Origin: Methanothrix sp. | Lineage (GTDB): Archaea; Halobacteriota; Methanosarcinia; Methanotrichales; Methanotrichaceae | Assembly: GCA_028679775.1 (NCBI GenBank) | Contig: JAJRAX010000267.1 | Coordinates: 1 to 11,847 of the forward strand | DNA: 11,847 bases | Direction: 5' to 3' | Shown here: positions 6,796 to 11,847 of the stretch, one piece after another | Numbering within the stretch: the first letter of the stretch is position 1 | Layout: every line of letters starts with the position of its first letter | Position numbers and translations under genes: made by a program | The notes under the pieces: generated by a model | Databases searched by the model: none | The model's input: only the letters and a program-made list of their open reading frames with translations | What the model was told of the DNA's origin: nothing

Positions 6796-7422
6796 CTAGT
6801 TTCCGCTAACTGCCATAATCCAGTTTACTGGTGTAACTAAATTCTCTCCGGTGGGCAGAGTCGAATTTATCAGACGATTTCCGTCCTCCACGTAGATGAA
6901 GGAGGTCTTGCTGGTCTCATTGATAGGTTCCGCGGCAACGACTACTGCTCCTCGATCGAAGAAGCACATATAGAACTCGCCGCTGACGGGTATCTGCGGT
7001 ATATCGATGGTTAGCGGATACATTAAGGTTGCATTATGTGCGTAATTGGAGTACGGGAGCTGAGAATCCGCAAATTTGTAGAGCAACTTGAGGTCCTTGT
7101 CTCTGATCTCCAGGCCAATTATCCGCTCCATCGGAATGGATCCGTTAGTTCCGTTAAAGCCATCCCATGCATAGAGCTGCACGGCATTTATCTTCCAATT
7201 GGATTTTGGTGCATTGAACTTAACGGCCTCTGCAAAGAAAAATGCAGGAGCGCCTATGAACGAGACCAGATCAACTGGGAAAATATCCTTATCGGTAAGA
7301 TTGCCTTCGTATGAATACAGGATCTGGTCGTTCGAAGATTTTTCATTGGCGGCAGCAGATATGCCAGCCAACAATAGTGCCAGTAAACAGGATATGATAA
7401 TCTGTAAAAGCATCTTATTCAA
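6796..7422 (-). CDS. secreted paralogous protein 2 of 3, sequon-rich, function unknown
   Basis: The 208-residue precursor has a signal peptide (hydrophobic MLLQIIISCLLALLLAGISA, cleavage near residues 24-25). The mature protein shares the cluster's core: AEAVKFNAP, a W-D-G-F-N-G segment, EIRDKDLKLLYKFADSQ (nearly identical to paralogue 1), DIPQIPVSGEFYMCFFDRGA and NWIMAVSG. It has six N-x-S/T sequons, the most in the trio. The outer start is TTG (7420-7422) with AGGTGATC 2 bases upstream; the in-frame ATG three codons later is an alternative and would leave the signal peptide intact. It has its own promoter and a strong downstream hairpin, so it is probably monocistronic. No catalytic motif is visible; a surface or sheath role is only a guess. 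Confidence 0.85.
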   Translation of the reverse strand: MNKMLLQIIISCLLALLLAGISAAANEKSSNDQILYSYEGNLTDKDIFPVDLVSFIGAPAFFFAEAVKFNAPKSNWKINAVQLYAWDGFNGTNGSIPMERIIGLEIRDKDLKLLYKFADSQLPYSNYAHNATLMYPLTIDIPQIPVSGEFYMCFFDRGAVVVAAEPINETSKTSFIYVEDGNRLINSTLPTGENLVTPVNWIMAVSGN

Positions 7423-7424
7423 TT

Positions 7425-7480
7425 GATCACCTTTGCTGGTCAGGATGAATTTGGGCCATATAAAGATTCTGATGAATAGA
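7425..7480 (-). promoter_or_regulatory. promoter and RBS of secreted paralogue 2
   Basis: On the - strand TTTATATG (7457-7464) lies about 35-40 bases before the start codon, and AGGTGATC (7425-7432) is a near-ideal Shine-Dalgarno sequence. Similarity to the promoter of paralogue 1 extends well upstream of the TATA box, across the BRE region, which suggests shared control or a recent duplication. Confidence 0.7.
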
Positions 7481-7500
7481 ATCGCCTGGGTATCTCATCC

Positions 7501-7613
7501 AAAAAGAAAAATTTTCAGCTTAAATTAGATACATCATCGCATAGATGGCATAATTCTTCCGGTGAAGAGGGCAATCGCCCGGAGCATGTACAAATGCCCG
7601 ATCGATTCCCTCT
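7501..7613 (-). terminator. bulged hairpin plus oligo-T tract ending secreted paralogue 3
   Basis: After the stop at 7634 on the - strand comes a long stem. The + strand arms are AGAGGG-c-AATCG (7566-7577) with CGATTCCCTCT (7603-7613), and inside them CGG-a-GCAT (7580-7587) with ATGC-CCG (7594-7600) around a six-base loop. Further downstream the - strand reads TTTTTCTTTTT (7501-7511), the oligo-T signal used by archaeal RNA polymerase. The two signals together support termination or 3'-end processing. They occupy most of the 211-base gap between the genes. Confidence 0.65.
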
Positions 7614-7633
7614 CATGCAGAGTACTGCAGCTC

Positions 7634-8251
7634 CTACTCACCAGCAGCTCTGATTACCCAGTTTACCTGGGTTGCCTTGGCGCCTTCAATTCTGAATTCT
7701 GCCGGAATCAGCTCGCCGTTCAAGCTATTGAATATATAGGAATTTCCAGTTGCGTTCTCTAGTTCCACGCCAATCCTCATGGCACTTCGATCATAGAAGA
7801 TGATATAAAACTCGTCAGTCACTGGAAGGGCAGGGATATCGATCCCACGTATCGCCGGTGCTGAGTAGGTGAAGTATGCATTTTGCGTATCTGCAAGTCT
7901 ATAAAGCAGGTTTAAGTCCAGATCTCTTACCTCAATGAGGAAATTGCTGGGTGAGGGAACTGTCATGCTCGTTTCGTTATAGCCATTCCATCCCAACACT
8001 CTTATCTCCTTAAGTTTCCAGCCAGCTTTTGGTGCGGTGAACTTTACTGCTTCGCCAACGTCAAATGAATTGATGCCCCAATCCTGGCCAGAGGAATACA
8101 TGGTTAAATTCATATTGGAAATATTGGTCCCGCTGTCCTGAAAGAGCACGGTCATGCTTGAGCCGGCACTCTCCTCACTGCTTTGGGATACAGCATCGCC
8201 CGCTAAAGCTAAAAAACAGAAAGCTGAAATCAATAAAATCATCATCTTCAT
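7634..8251 (-). CDS. secreted paralogous protein 3 of 3, sequon-rich, function unknown
   Basis: The 205-residue precursor has a signal peptide (MMILLISAFCFLALAGDAVS, cleavage near residues 22-23). It is the most diverged of the three, but the core is clear: GEAVKFTAPKAGWKLKEIRV, then EVRDLDLNLLYRLADTQNAYF, then DIPALPVTDEFYIIFYDRSA, ending NWVIRAAGE. The spacing of these blocks matches paralogue 1 closely. Four N-x-S/T sequons are present. The ATG start (8249-8251) follows GGTGAC at only 3 bases, and the protein begins MKMM, so an inner Met is possible, as in the other two genes. It has a separate TATA element. The function is unknown; no membrane anchor or enzyme motif is visible. Confidence 0.85.
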   Translation of the reverse strand: MKMMILLISAFCFLALAGDAVSQSSEESAGSSMTVLFQDSGTNISNMNLTMYSSGQDWGINSFDVGEAVKFTAPKAGWKLKEIRVLGWNGYNETSMTVPSPSNFLIEVRDLDLNLLYRLADTQNAYFTYSAPAIRGIDIPALPVTDEFYIIFYDRSAMRIGVELENATGNSYIFNSLNGELIPAEFRIEGAKATQVNWVIRAAGE

Positions 8252-8254
8252 TCT

Positions 8255-8292
8255 GTCACCCGAATATGCGAATTAAATTTGATCTTTATATA
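8255..8292 (-). promoter_or_regulatory. promoter and RBS of secreted paralogue 3
   Basis: The - strand has TATATAAA (8285-8292) about 37 bases before the ATG, and GGGTGAC (8255-8261) as a Shine-Dalgarno sequence. It does not share the upstream block found before paralogues 1 and 2, so only the spacing is conserved. Confidence 0.6.
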
Positions 8293-8295
8293 GAT

Positions 8296-8315
8296 GGTGC
8301 CAGAATGTCGGCACC
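8296..8315. repeat. GGTGCC/GGCACC inverted repeat abutting the paralogue 3 TATA box
   Basis: A perfect 6-base inverted repeat, GGTGCC (8296-8301) and GGCACC (8310-8315), encloses eight bases. It lies 3 bases upstream of the TATA box of paralogue 3, over the position where BRE/TFB and upstream regulators would bind. It could therefore be an operator, or a second 3'-end hairpin of the acidic-protein gene. Confidence 0.5.
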
Positions 8316-8328
8316 GATATCATTATGA

Positions 8329-8355
8329 AGATCAATGCAAAAAAGTTATTGATCT
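8329..8355 (-). terminator. hairpin with oligo-T loop after the acidic secreted protein gene
   Basis: AGATCAAT (8329-8336) and ATTGATCT (8348-8355) are perfect 8-base complements. On the - strand the 11-base loop contains TTTTTT (8339-8344). It begins 17 bases after the stop codon at 8372. The oligo-T run is typical of archaeal termination, and the surrounding stem may fold in the RNA. Confidence 0.6.
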
Positions 8356-8371
8356 GGTATTCTGCTGCCAC

Positions 8372-9265
8372 TTATGTTTTGGCGCAGGTGCAATCAAAGA
8401 TTCCCTGTACGTTTCTGCCCCTTTTGTCCAGCTCGTTCATTTCGAAAAAGCCGCCGTTACAGCAGGGCAGCCATGAATCCTCCTTCTCTTCGTCATCTTC
8501 CACATTGTTGAATGTCAGGTCCTCTTTGATGTGGTAAGATCCGAAATAGTCTTCCTCCAGCATAAAGTCTGGACTGTGCCAGGCCTTCATAGCCGTTCCA
8601 AGAACTGCAGCCCCTTCATCCTCATCTTCGGGCTCATCGTCTTTGGGGATCTCTGAAATCTGTATGCCAGCAAAATGAGCCCTGCCTTCAATCATATCCT
8701 CCTCTAATTTCATAGAGGTTTTCTCAGCATCCAGTGAGGTATTGAGAATCAATTCAAGCCCCTTTGCATCCTGTATCCTGTTGCTGATGGAATTGAGGGC
8801 ATCTCGGTTCTTTATCCAGGTATTCTCATTGACTCTGGAATCGAAGACGACGACATGGTCTGCATAGTATTGAGTGCCTATGGCCATTGTCGATTTGCCG
8901 TATGTGATTTTATGGTCTTCATCCATGTTGATGATGCTGGTCGTATCCTCGTCATCTTCGATTATTTCGCCATCTTCATCGTAAGCTCCGTTGACCCAGG
9001 TCATGTTATAATATGAACTCTCTGCATAAATCGTGGACTTCGAATCGACCTCGCCGCTTGCATGAGCATTATTTCCTGCTTGAACTCCGTTATTGAATGC
9101 TCCTTCCGTTCCAAGGACATCAGGCATCGATGTCCTCATGTAGGCGACAAAGAAGCCTGTCCCGGCAACACTCTGCTGCATATCAAATGTAAGATTTTTC
9201 GTCTCAGCAGTAGTCGGATTTTCGTATGGCACCATCTCGCCCCCAGCAGAACTCAGTCCTACCAT
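8372..9265 (-). CDS. acidic secreted protein with C-terminal cysteine cluster (5' end apparently frameshifted)
   Basis: The readable frame gives 297 residues from ATG at 9265. The first residues (MVGLSSAGG) look like the end of a signal peptide whose hydrophobic part, ILLALIIM, is encoded just upstream in the same frame but without a start codon. The mature protein is strongly acidic, with D/E runs at about 96-107, 208-217 and 256-263. It has three sequons (N24, N87, N175) and a likely beta-rich middle. The C-terminus carries WLPCCNGGFF and CTC (C268, C269, C292, C294), suited to disulfides or metal binding. It is unrelated to the three paralogues beside it. From memory it resembles a family of large acidic surface proteins in Methanothrix, unverified. 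Function unknown. Confidence 0.7.
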   Translation of the reverse strand: MVGLSSAGGEMVPYENPTTAETKNLTFDMQQSVAGTGFFVAYMRTSMPDVLGTEGAFNNGVQAGNNAHASGEVDSKSTIYAESSYYNMTWVNGAYDEDGEIIEDDEDTTSIINMDEDHKITYGKSTMAIGTQYYADHVVVFDSRVNENTWIKNRDALNSISNRIQDAKGLELILNTSLDAEKTSMKLEEDMIEGRAHFAGIQISEIPKDDEPEDEDEGAAVLGTAMKAWHSPDFMLEEDYFGSYHIKEDLTFNNVEDDEEKEDSWLPCCNGGFFEMNELDKRGRNVQGIFDCTCAKT

Positions 9266-9314
9266 TATTATGAGTGCCAGCAGTATATTCTCTTCTTTCG
9301 TATCATTCCCTCCC
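9266..9314 (-). pseudogene. detached start and signal-peptide segment of the acidic protein (frameshift)
   Basis: On the - strand, GGGAGGGA (9307-9314) is followed by ATG (9304-9306) and codons for MIRKKRI, a typical basic n-region. In that frame the next codons run to a stop after 12 residues. The hydrophobic h-region ILLALIIMVGLSSA lies in the other frame and joins directly to the 297-residue frame. Removing two bases, or adding one, near the TATAT at 9284-9288 would restore MIRKKRILLALIIMVG and a normal signal peptide. The gene as read therefore has a 2-base insertion or a 1-base deletion, real or a sequencing error. Confidence 0.65.
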
Positions 9315-9479
9315 AGATGGAATAAGACTCTTTCAAAGCATTAATTGAATATGCTATTTTAAGTTATCCTCTAAAAATATGAAAAAATAATACTCTGTCT
9401 TTTCATTTTATATTAATCTGCGATCATTCAAAATGAGGATTAGGGCAATGTTATCAATTGCATTAATTCAGAGTAGTTG
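9315..9479. other. AT-rich 5' half of the gene-free stretch between divergent genes
   Basis: No credible gene is seen here. The side near the acidic-protein gene holds several weak TATA-like runs on the - strand, for example CTTAAAATAG (9354-9363), about 50 bases from its ATG, and AT-rich sequence near 9370-9420. None is clearly better than the rest. The other half of the stretch holds the cbiM control region. Confidence 0.4.
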
Positions 9480-9586
9480 GATATCGATGGCCATAATCGT
9501 CTGATTATGCCTCATAATTCCAAACACCCATGCCTCCATGGCATAATAACTTGAAATTTTTCACATATAGTATGCATGTCGATATC
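9480..9586. promoter_or_regulatory. candidate operator region of the cbi/nik transporter (repeated CATAAT)
   Basis: CATAATC (9492-9498) and GATTATG (9503-9509) form a perfect 7-base inverted repeat around GTCT. Further CATAAT copies lie at 9513-9518 and 9542-9547. ATTATGCC (9504-9511) and GGCATAAT (9540-9547) form a second, wider inverted repeat. An outer pair GATATCGA (9480-9487) and TCGATATC (9579-9586) brackets the region and ends at the TATA box. Clustered palindromic half-sites just upstream of a metal-transporter promoter suggest a repressor such as NikR, but I cannot match a known consensus. Confidence 0.5.
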
Positions 9587-9623
9587 TTTTTATAATTAGA
9601 AGAAGCTTAATACTTTTCGGTGA
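9587..9623 (+). promoter_or_regulatory. TATA box and RBS of cbiM
   Basis: TTTTTATAA (9587-9595) is centred about 37 bases before the cbiM ATG, which places transcription initiation roughly 10 bases upstream of the gene. GGTGA (9619-9623) is a Shine-Dalgarno sequence with 4 bases of spacing. No cobalamin riboswitch is likely, because the leader is too short to hold one. Confidence 0.65.
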
Positions 9624-9627
9624 AATC

Positions 9628-10347
9628 ATGCACATTCCTGATGGCTATCTGGGGCCATATACATATATCGCGTTATGGATCATAATGATCCCTATCTGGT
9701 ATTATGCGGGAAATAAGCTTGGCAGAGAGCTGAAGTCAAGGCAAGTTCCCCTGCTGGCGCTGGCAGCCGCATTTTCCTTTGTAATCATGATGTTCAATGT
9801 TCCAATCCCTGGGGGCAGCACTGGGCATGCCGTGGGTGCAGCGATAATCGGCATCGTCCTCGGTCCCTGGGCAGGAGTTATTGCCATATCTGTAGCACTC
9901 GTCCTCCAGGCACTCATGTTCGGTGACGGTGGAATTACTGCAATTGCCGCGAACTGCTTCAACATGGCTGTAATCATGCCCTTTAGCGGTTACTATATCT
10001 ACAAATTCATTAGCGGCAGTGCTCCTCTCGCCTCATCTCGGCGGATAATTGCCGCGGCAGTCGCCGGTTATGTCTCCCTGGCCTTGGCTGCGACCTCTAC
10101 TGGCATCATGTTCGGGATCCAGCCCCTGCTTCACAAGAGTGCAGAAGGAGTGCCCCTCTACATGCCATACAGCCTAAATATCACCGTTCCGGCGATGTTA
10201 TTGGAGCACATATTTGGCTTTTCCATTCTGGAGGCAGTGATTACGGCGCTGATCTTCGTTTATATACAGAAGACTGATTCATCTCTGTTATATGGGGAGA
10301 AGGAAATGGCTATTGAACGCAAGAGAAAGAAAGGGACGACTGCTTGA
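9628..10347 (+). CDS. cbiM: CbiM/NikM, substrate-specific membrane subunit of a nickel/cobalt ECF transporter
   Basis: CbiM/NikM binds Ni2+ or Co2+ in the membrane and hands it inward with the CbiQ/CbiO coupling module. The 239-residue protein starts exactly with the diagnostic MHIPDGYL. In the family the N-terminal amine, His2 and a later histidine coordinate the metal, and here that histidine is H67 in GGSTGHAVG (62-70), the same position as in the structurally known NikM. Hydrophobic segments give about six or seven membrane helices, with a conserved ALMFGDGGITAIAANCFNMA stretch (95-114). The N-terminus must be at 9628, since the second residue is functional. It is followed after 9 bases or fewer by the small accessory subunit. 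Ni versus Co cannot be read from the sequence alone. Confidence 0.95.
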   Translation: MHIPDGYLGPYTYIALWIIMIPIWYYAGNKLGRELKSRQVPLLALAAAFSFVIMMFNVPIPGGSTGHAVGAAIIGIVLGPWAGVIAISVALVLQALMFGDGGITAIAANCFNMAVIMPFSGYYIYKFISGSAPLASSRRIIAAAVAGYVSLALAATSTGIMFGIQPLLHKSAEGVPLYMPYSLNITVPAMLLEHIFGFSILEAVITALIFVYIQKTDSSLLYGEKEMAIERKRKKGTTA

Positions 10348-10356
10348 GGGATGATT

Positions 10357-10671
10357 ATGGATAAGACTGTAAAGAAACTGGCCATAGGCCTCTTGGTCCT
10401 GGTGATTCTATGTCCACTTGGTCTCCTGGCTATTGGCGAGACATTTGGGGAATGGTCGAATGAGGAGATGCAGGAAAAGCTGGGGTTTGTGCCGCCTGGC
10501 CTCGAAAGCCTCTCTAGTCTATGGAGCGCTCCCCTGCCTGATTACGCTCTTCCCGGCAGCGGCGATACCATGACAATGGCTGCGGCTGCGTACATCCTAT
10601 CAGCAGTTATCGGCGTTGTCCTGTGTGGCGGCTTTCTGTACCTCATAGGAAAGAAGCTCGCTAGGGACTAG
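10357..10671 (+). CDS. PDGLE-domain small membrane subunit (NikN/CbiN-like)
   Basis: This is the small accessory subunit that works with CbiM/NikM. About 104 residues form two membrane helices: one N-terminal (AIGLLVLVILCPLGLLAIG) and one C-terminal (AAAYILSAVIGVVLCGGFLY). The external loop between them has GETFGEW, the family motif PDGLE in the variant form PPGLE, and PLPDY. PDGLE-type subunits are commonly paired with nickel-type transporters, whereas cobalt systems usually carry a true CbiN, so its presence leans towards nickel. The start ATG at 10357 is 6 bases from GAGGG; the ATG at 10351 directly abuts that sequence and is less likely. In other species this subunit is sometimes fused to NikM; here it is separate. 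Confidence 0.85.
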   Translation: MDKTVKKLAIGLLVLVILCPLGLLAIGETFGEWSNEEMQEKLGFVPPGLESLSSLWSAPLPDYALPGSGDTMTMAAAAYILSAVIGVVLCGGFLYLIGKKLARD

Positions 10672-10677
10672 CACCAC

Positions 10678-10700
10678 CTTTTTATTTGTTCGCTTTTTTC
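10678..10700 (+). terminator. two oligo-T tracts between the small subunit and cbiQ
   Basis: CTTTTT (10678-10683) and CTTTTTTC (10693-10700) lie just after the small-subunit stop, within a 72-base gap that is unusual in this otherwise tight operon. They are possible attenuation or partial termination signals. AT-rich sequence at about 10714-10724 could support separate initiation of cbiQ. Neither is strong. Confidence 0.35.
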
Positions 10701-10743
10701 CAGTTATTAGATGGACTAAATTAATACGAATCATAGGAGAACG

Positions 10744-11682
10744 ATGATACCGAACTGGATGAACCAGGCTGATGTCCAACCATGCCATTGCTCAACTGTG
10801 CGTCATGGCAAGAAGGGTTTCGTGGGAAAGACCATCGATGGAATTTTAGGTTTCCTCGATGAGGCCTTCCTCTCTGAGACCTTTTCGAGGAGGCCTGGGC
10901 TTTTGCAGAGCCTTGATCCTAGAGCCAAACTGGTATCAATACTGGCTTTGATCTTCGCGACTAGCCTGATCGGCGACCTGAGGGTTTTGGTTTTCATCTA
11001 TGCACTGACTCTTTTGCTGTCGTATAAGAGCAAGATCGACATTGGATTTTTTGTCAAAAGAGTCTGGCTCTTCATTCCCATTTTTGCCGGAATAATTGCC
11101 CTGCCCATGGTCTTCAATATCTTCCTTCCCGGCGATCCACTCTACATCGTGGCCTACCTGGGTGCGGGAGCTCACCTTGGACCATTCTCCTTGCCCGACA
11201 ACATATTCATCACCAGGCAGGGCACAATGGCTGCGATTATCTTTACAGTGCGCGTGGCCGCTTGTGTCTCTGCGGTGGTGTTGCTCTTTCTTACCACACC
11301 GCAGCAGATCCTTTTCAAGTCCCTGCGCACCGTAGGCGTCCCCAAGATCTATGTGCTTACATTGCAGATGGCCTACAGGTACATCTTCTTGCTCATGGAC
11401 ATGGTACGGGAGATGTATGTTGCCAAGAAGGCCCGAACCATTCGATCCAGAGGAATAATGGATGACCAGAAGTGGGTCGGAGGACGCATCGGCTATACCC
11501 TCGTCAGGTCTCTATCCATGAGCGAGAAGGTTCATATGGCCATGATGTCCAGAGGCTTTAGTGGCGAGGTTCATATCATGCAGGAATTCAAGATGACCAA
11601 TCGAGACTATCTGTACGGGGCTCTTGCCATATCCATAAGCCTGGTGCTGGTGATGATCTCTCAAAATATCATCAGGGTATAA
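10744..11682 (+). CDS. cbiQ: CbiQ/EcfT transmembrane coupling subunit of the nickel/cobalt ECF transporter
   Basis: EcfT links the metal-binding CbiM to the CbiO ATPases and converts ATP hydrolysis into movement of the substrate subunit. The 312-residue protein has LQSLDPRAKLV at 54-64 before the first membrane helix. It then has several hydrophobic helices and two cytoplasmic coupling motifs: AKKARTIRSRG (227-237) and AMMSRGFSGE (266-275), which contact the ATPases. It ends with a final helix near 289-309. The start ATG has AGGAGA (10735-10740) 3 bases upstream. The N-terminus is longer than the conserved part needs and contains C14-H15-C16, which could bind metal. The stop is 2 bases before the cbiO start. 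Confidence 0.92.
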   Translation: MIPNWMNQADVQPCHCSTVRHGKKGFVGKTIDGILGFLDEAFLSETFSRRPGLLQSLDPRAKLVSILALIFATSLIGDLRVLVFIYALTLLLSYKSKIDIGFFVKRVWLFIPIFAGIIALPMVFNIFLPGDPLYIVAYLGAGAHLGPFSLPDNIFITRQGTMAAIIFTVRVAACVSAVVLLFLTTPQQILFKSLRTVGVPKIYVLTLQMAYRYIFLLMDMVREMYVAKKARTIRSRGIMDDQKWVGGRIGYTLVRSLSMSEKVHMAMMSRGFSGEVHIMQEFKMTNRDYLYGALAISISLVLVMISQNIIRV

Positions 11683-11684
11683 AA

Positions 11685-11847
11685 ATGATAGCTACAATGG
11701 AAACGATATTTGATTTGAAGAACGTATCATACTCCTATGTGGGAAAGATCGATGCCCTCAAGGATGCAACTCTGAAGATCAACCGAGGGGAGCGGGTCTC
11801 CATCATTGGCTCCAATGGATGCGGAAAATCTACGCTTCTGGCCATCC
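11685..11847 (+). CDS. cbiO: CbiO/EcfA ATP-binding subunit (partial, runs off the window)
   Basis: The first 54 codons of an ABC ATPase are present. They give FDLKNVSYSY, the usual A-loop region with an aromatic residue, and then the Walker A motif GSNGCGKST at about residues 43-51. The rest (Q-loop, signature, Walker B) lies beyond the window. The start at 11685 is 2 bases after cbiQ; an ATG four codons later is an alternative. Its position after cbiQ makes it the energising subunit of this transporter. Confidence 0.88.
   Translation, partial: MIATMETIFDLKNVSYSYVGKIDALKDATLKINRGERVSIIGSNGCGKSTLLAI

Noticed and set aside
7562..7762. Small + strand reading frame of 66 codons over the end of secreted paralogue 3
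   Set aside because: It overlaps the hairpin and the antisense of a well-supported gene, has no ribosome site and shows no protein-like pattern.
8950..8985. EF-hand-like calcium loop in the acidic protein (D-x-D-G-x-I around residues 96-101)
   Set aside because: The first loop position is not acidic and the residues around it do not fit an EF-hand or dockerin loop; it reads better as part of a general acidic run.
6069..9306. Mobile element or genomic island carrying the secreted-protein genes
   Set aside because: The AT-richer composition hinted at it, but no transposase, integrase, tRNA target, terminal inverted repeats or direct repeats are seen at the edges.
9338..9468. Direct repeat of GCATTAATT (9338-9346 and 9460-9468)
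   Set aside because: Nine AT-rich bases repeated once in an AT-rich stretch are expected by chance.
9596..9627. Possible cobalamin or nickel/cobalt riboswitch before cbiM
   Set aside because: The TATA box at 9587-9595 leaves a leader of only about 10 bases, and no riboswitch-like structure is visible.
1..11847. CRISPR array, tRNA or rRNA genes
   Set aside because: No regularly spaced repeats and no tRNA-like or rRNA-like sequence were seen on either strand.

Overview
The window looks like the chromosome of a methanogenic archaeon, most likely a Methanothrix (Methanosaeta) relative in the Methanosarcinales. Several things support an archaeon: an archaeal MBF1 with an N-terminal zinc ribbon, an archaeal AMP phosphorylase, a PAC2-type proteasome assembly chaperone, TATA boxes about 35-40 bases upstream of start codons, and Shine-Dalgarno sequences of the GGTGATC type. 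The genus is inferred from memory of similar secreted proteins and is not proven here.

Region 1 (about 1-2070, + strand) is a tight operon: MBF1, a Sua5/YrdC threonylcarbamoyl-AMP synthase for the tRNA t6A modification, and a predicted nucleotidyltransferase. Both junctions are 4-base stop/start overlaps. Region 2 (about 2071-5329, + strand) holds AMP phosphorylase (nucleotide salvage towards ribose-1,5-bisphosphate), a histone-deacetylase-fold protein that appears to lack the catalytic tyrosine, and a DUF89/ARMT1-type metal-dependent phosphatase. The last two overlap if the phosphatase uses its TTG start. The DUF89 gene converges with region 3, with only 6 bases between the stop codons.

Region 3 (about 5336-9306, - strand) contains the PAC2 gene followed, going upstream, by three tandem paralogous secreted proteins of about 200 residues. 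Each has a signal peptide and many N-glycosylation sequons. Each also has its own TATA box and Shine-Dalgarno sequence, and the two leftmost share an almost identical promoter block. Strong hairpins lie between the genes. A fourth, unrelated, very acidic secreted protein ends in a cysteine cluster. Its signal peptide appears to be split from its start codon by a frameshift. This stretch is richer in A+T than the flanking housekeeping genes and is the accessory part of the window.

Region 4 (about 9480-11847, + strand) is a nickel/cobalt ECF transporter: CbiM/NikM substrate-binding membrane protein, a small PDGLE-type (NikN-like) subunit, the CbiQ/EcfT transmembrane coupling protein and the start of the CbiO ATPase, cut by the window end. 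Nickel and cobalt are needed for F430, CODH/ACS, hydrogenases and corrinoids. The 320-base gene-free stretch before cbiM carries several copies of CATAAT, including a perfect hairpin-like palindrome, which may be a metal-responsive operator.
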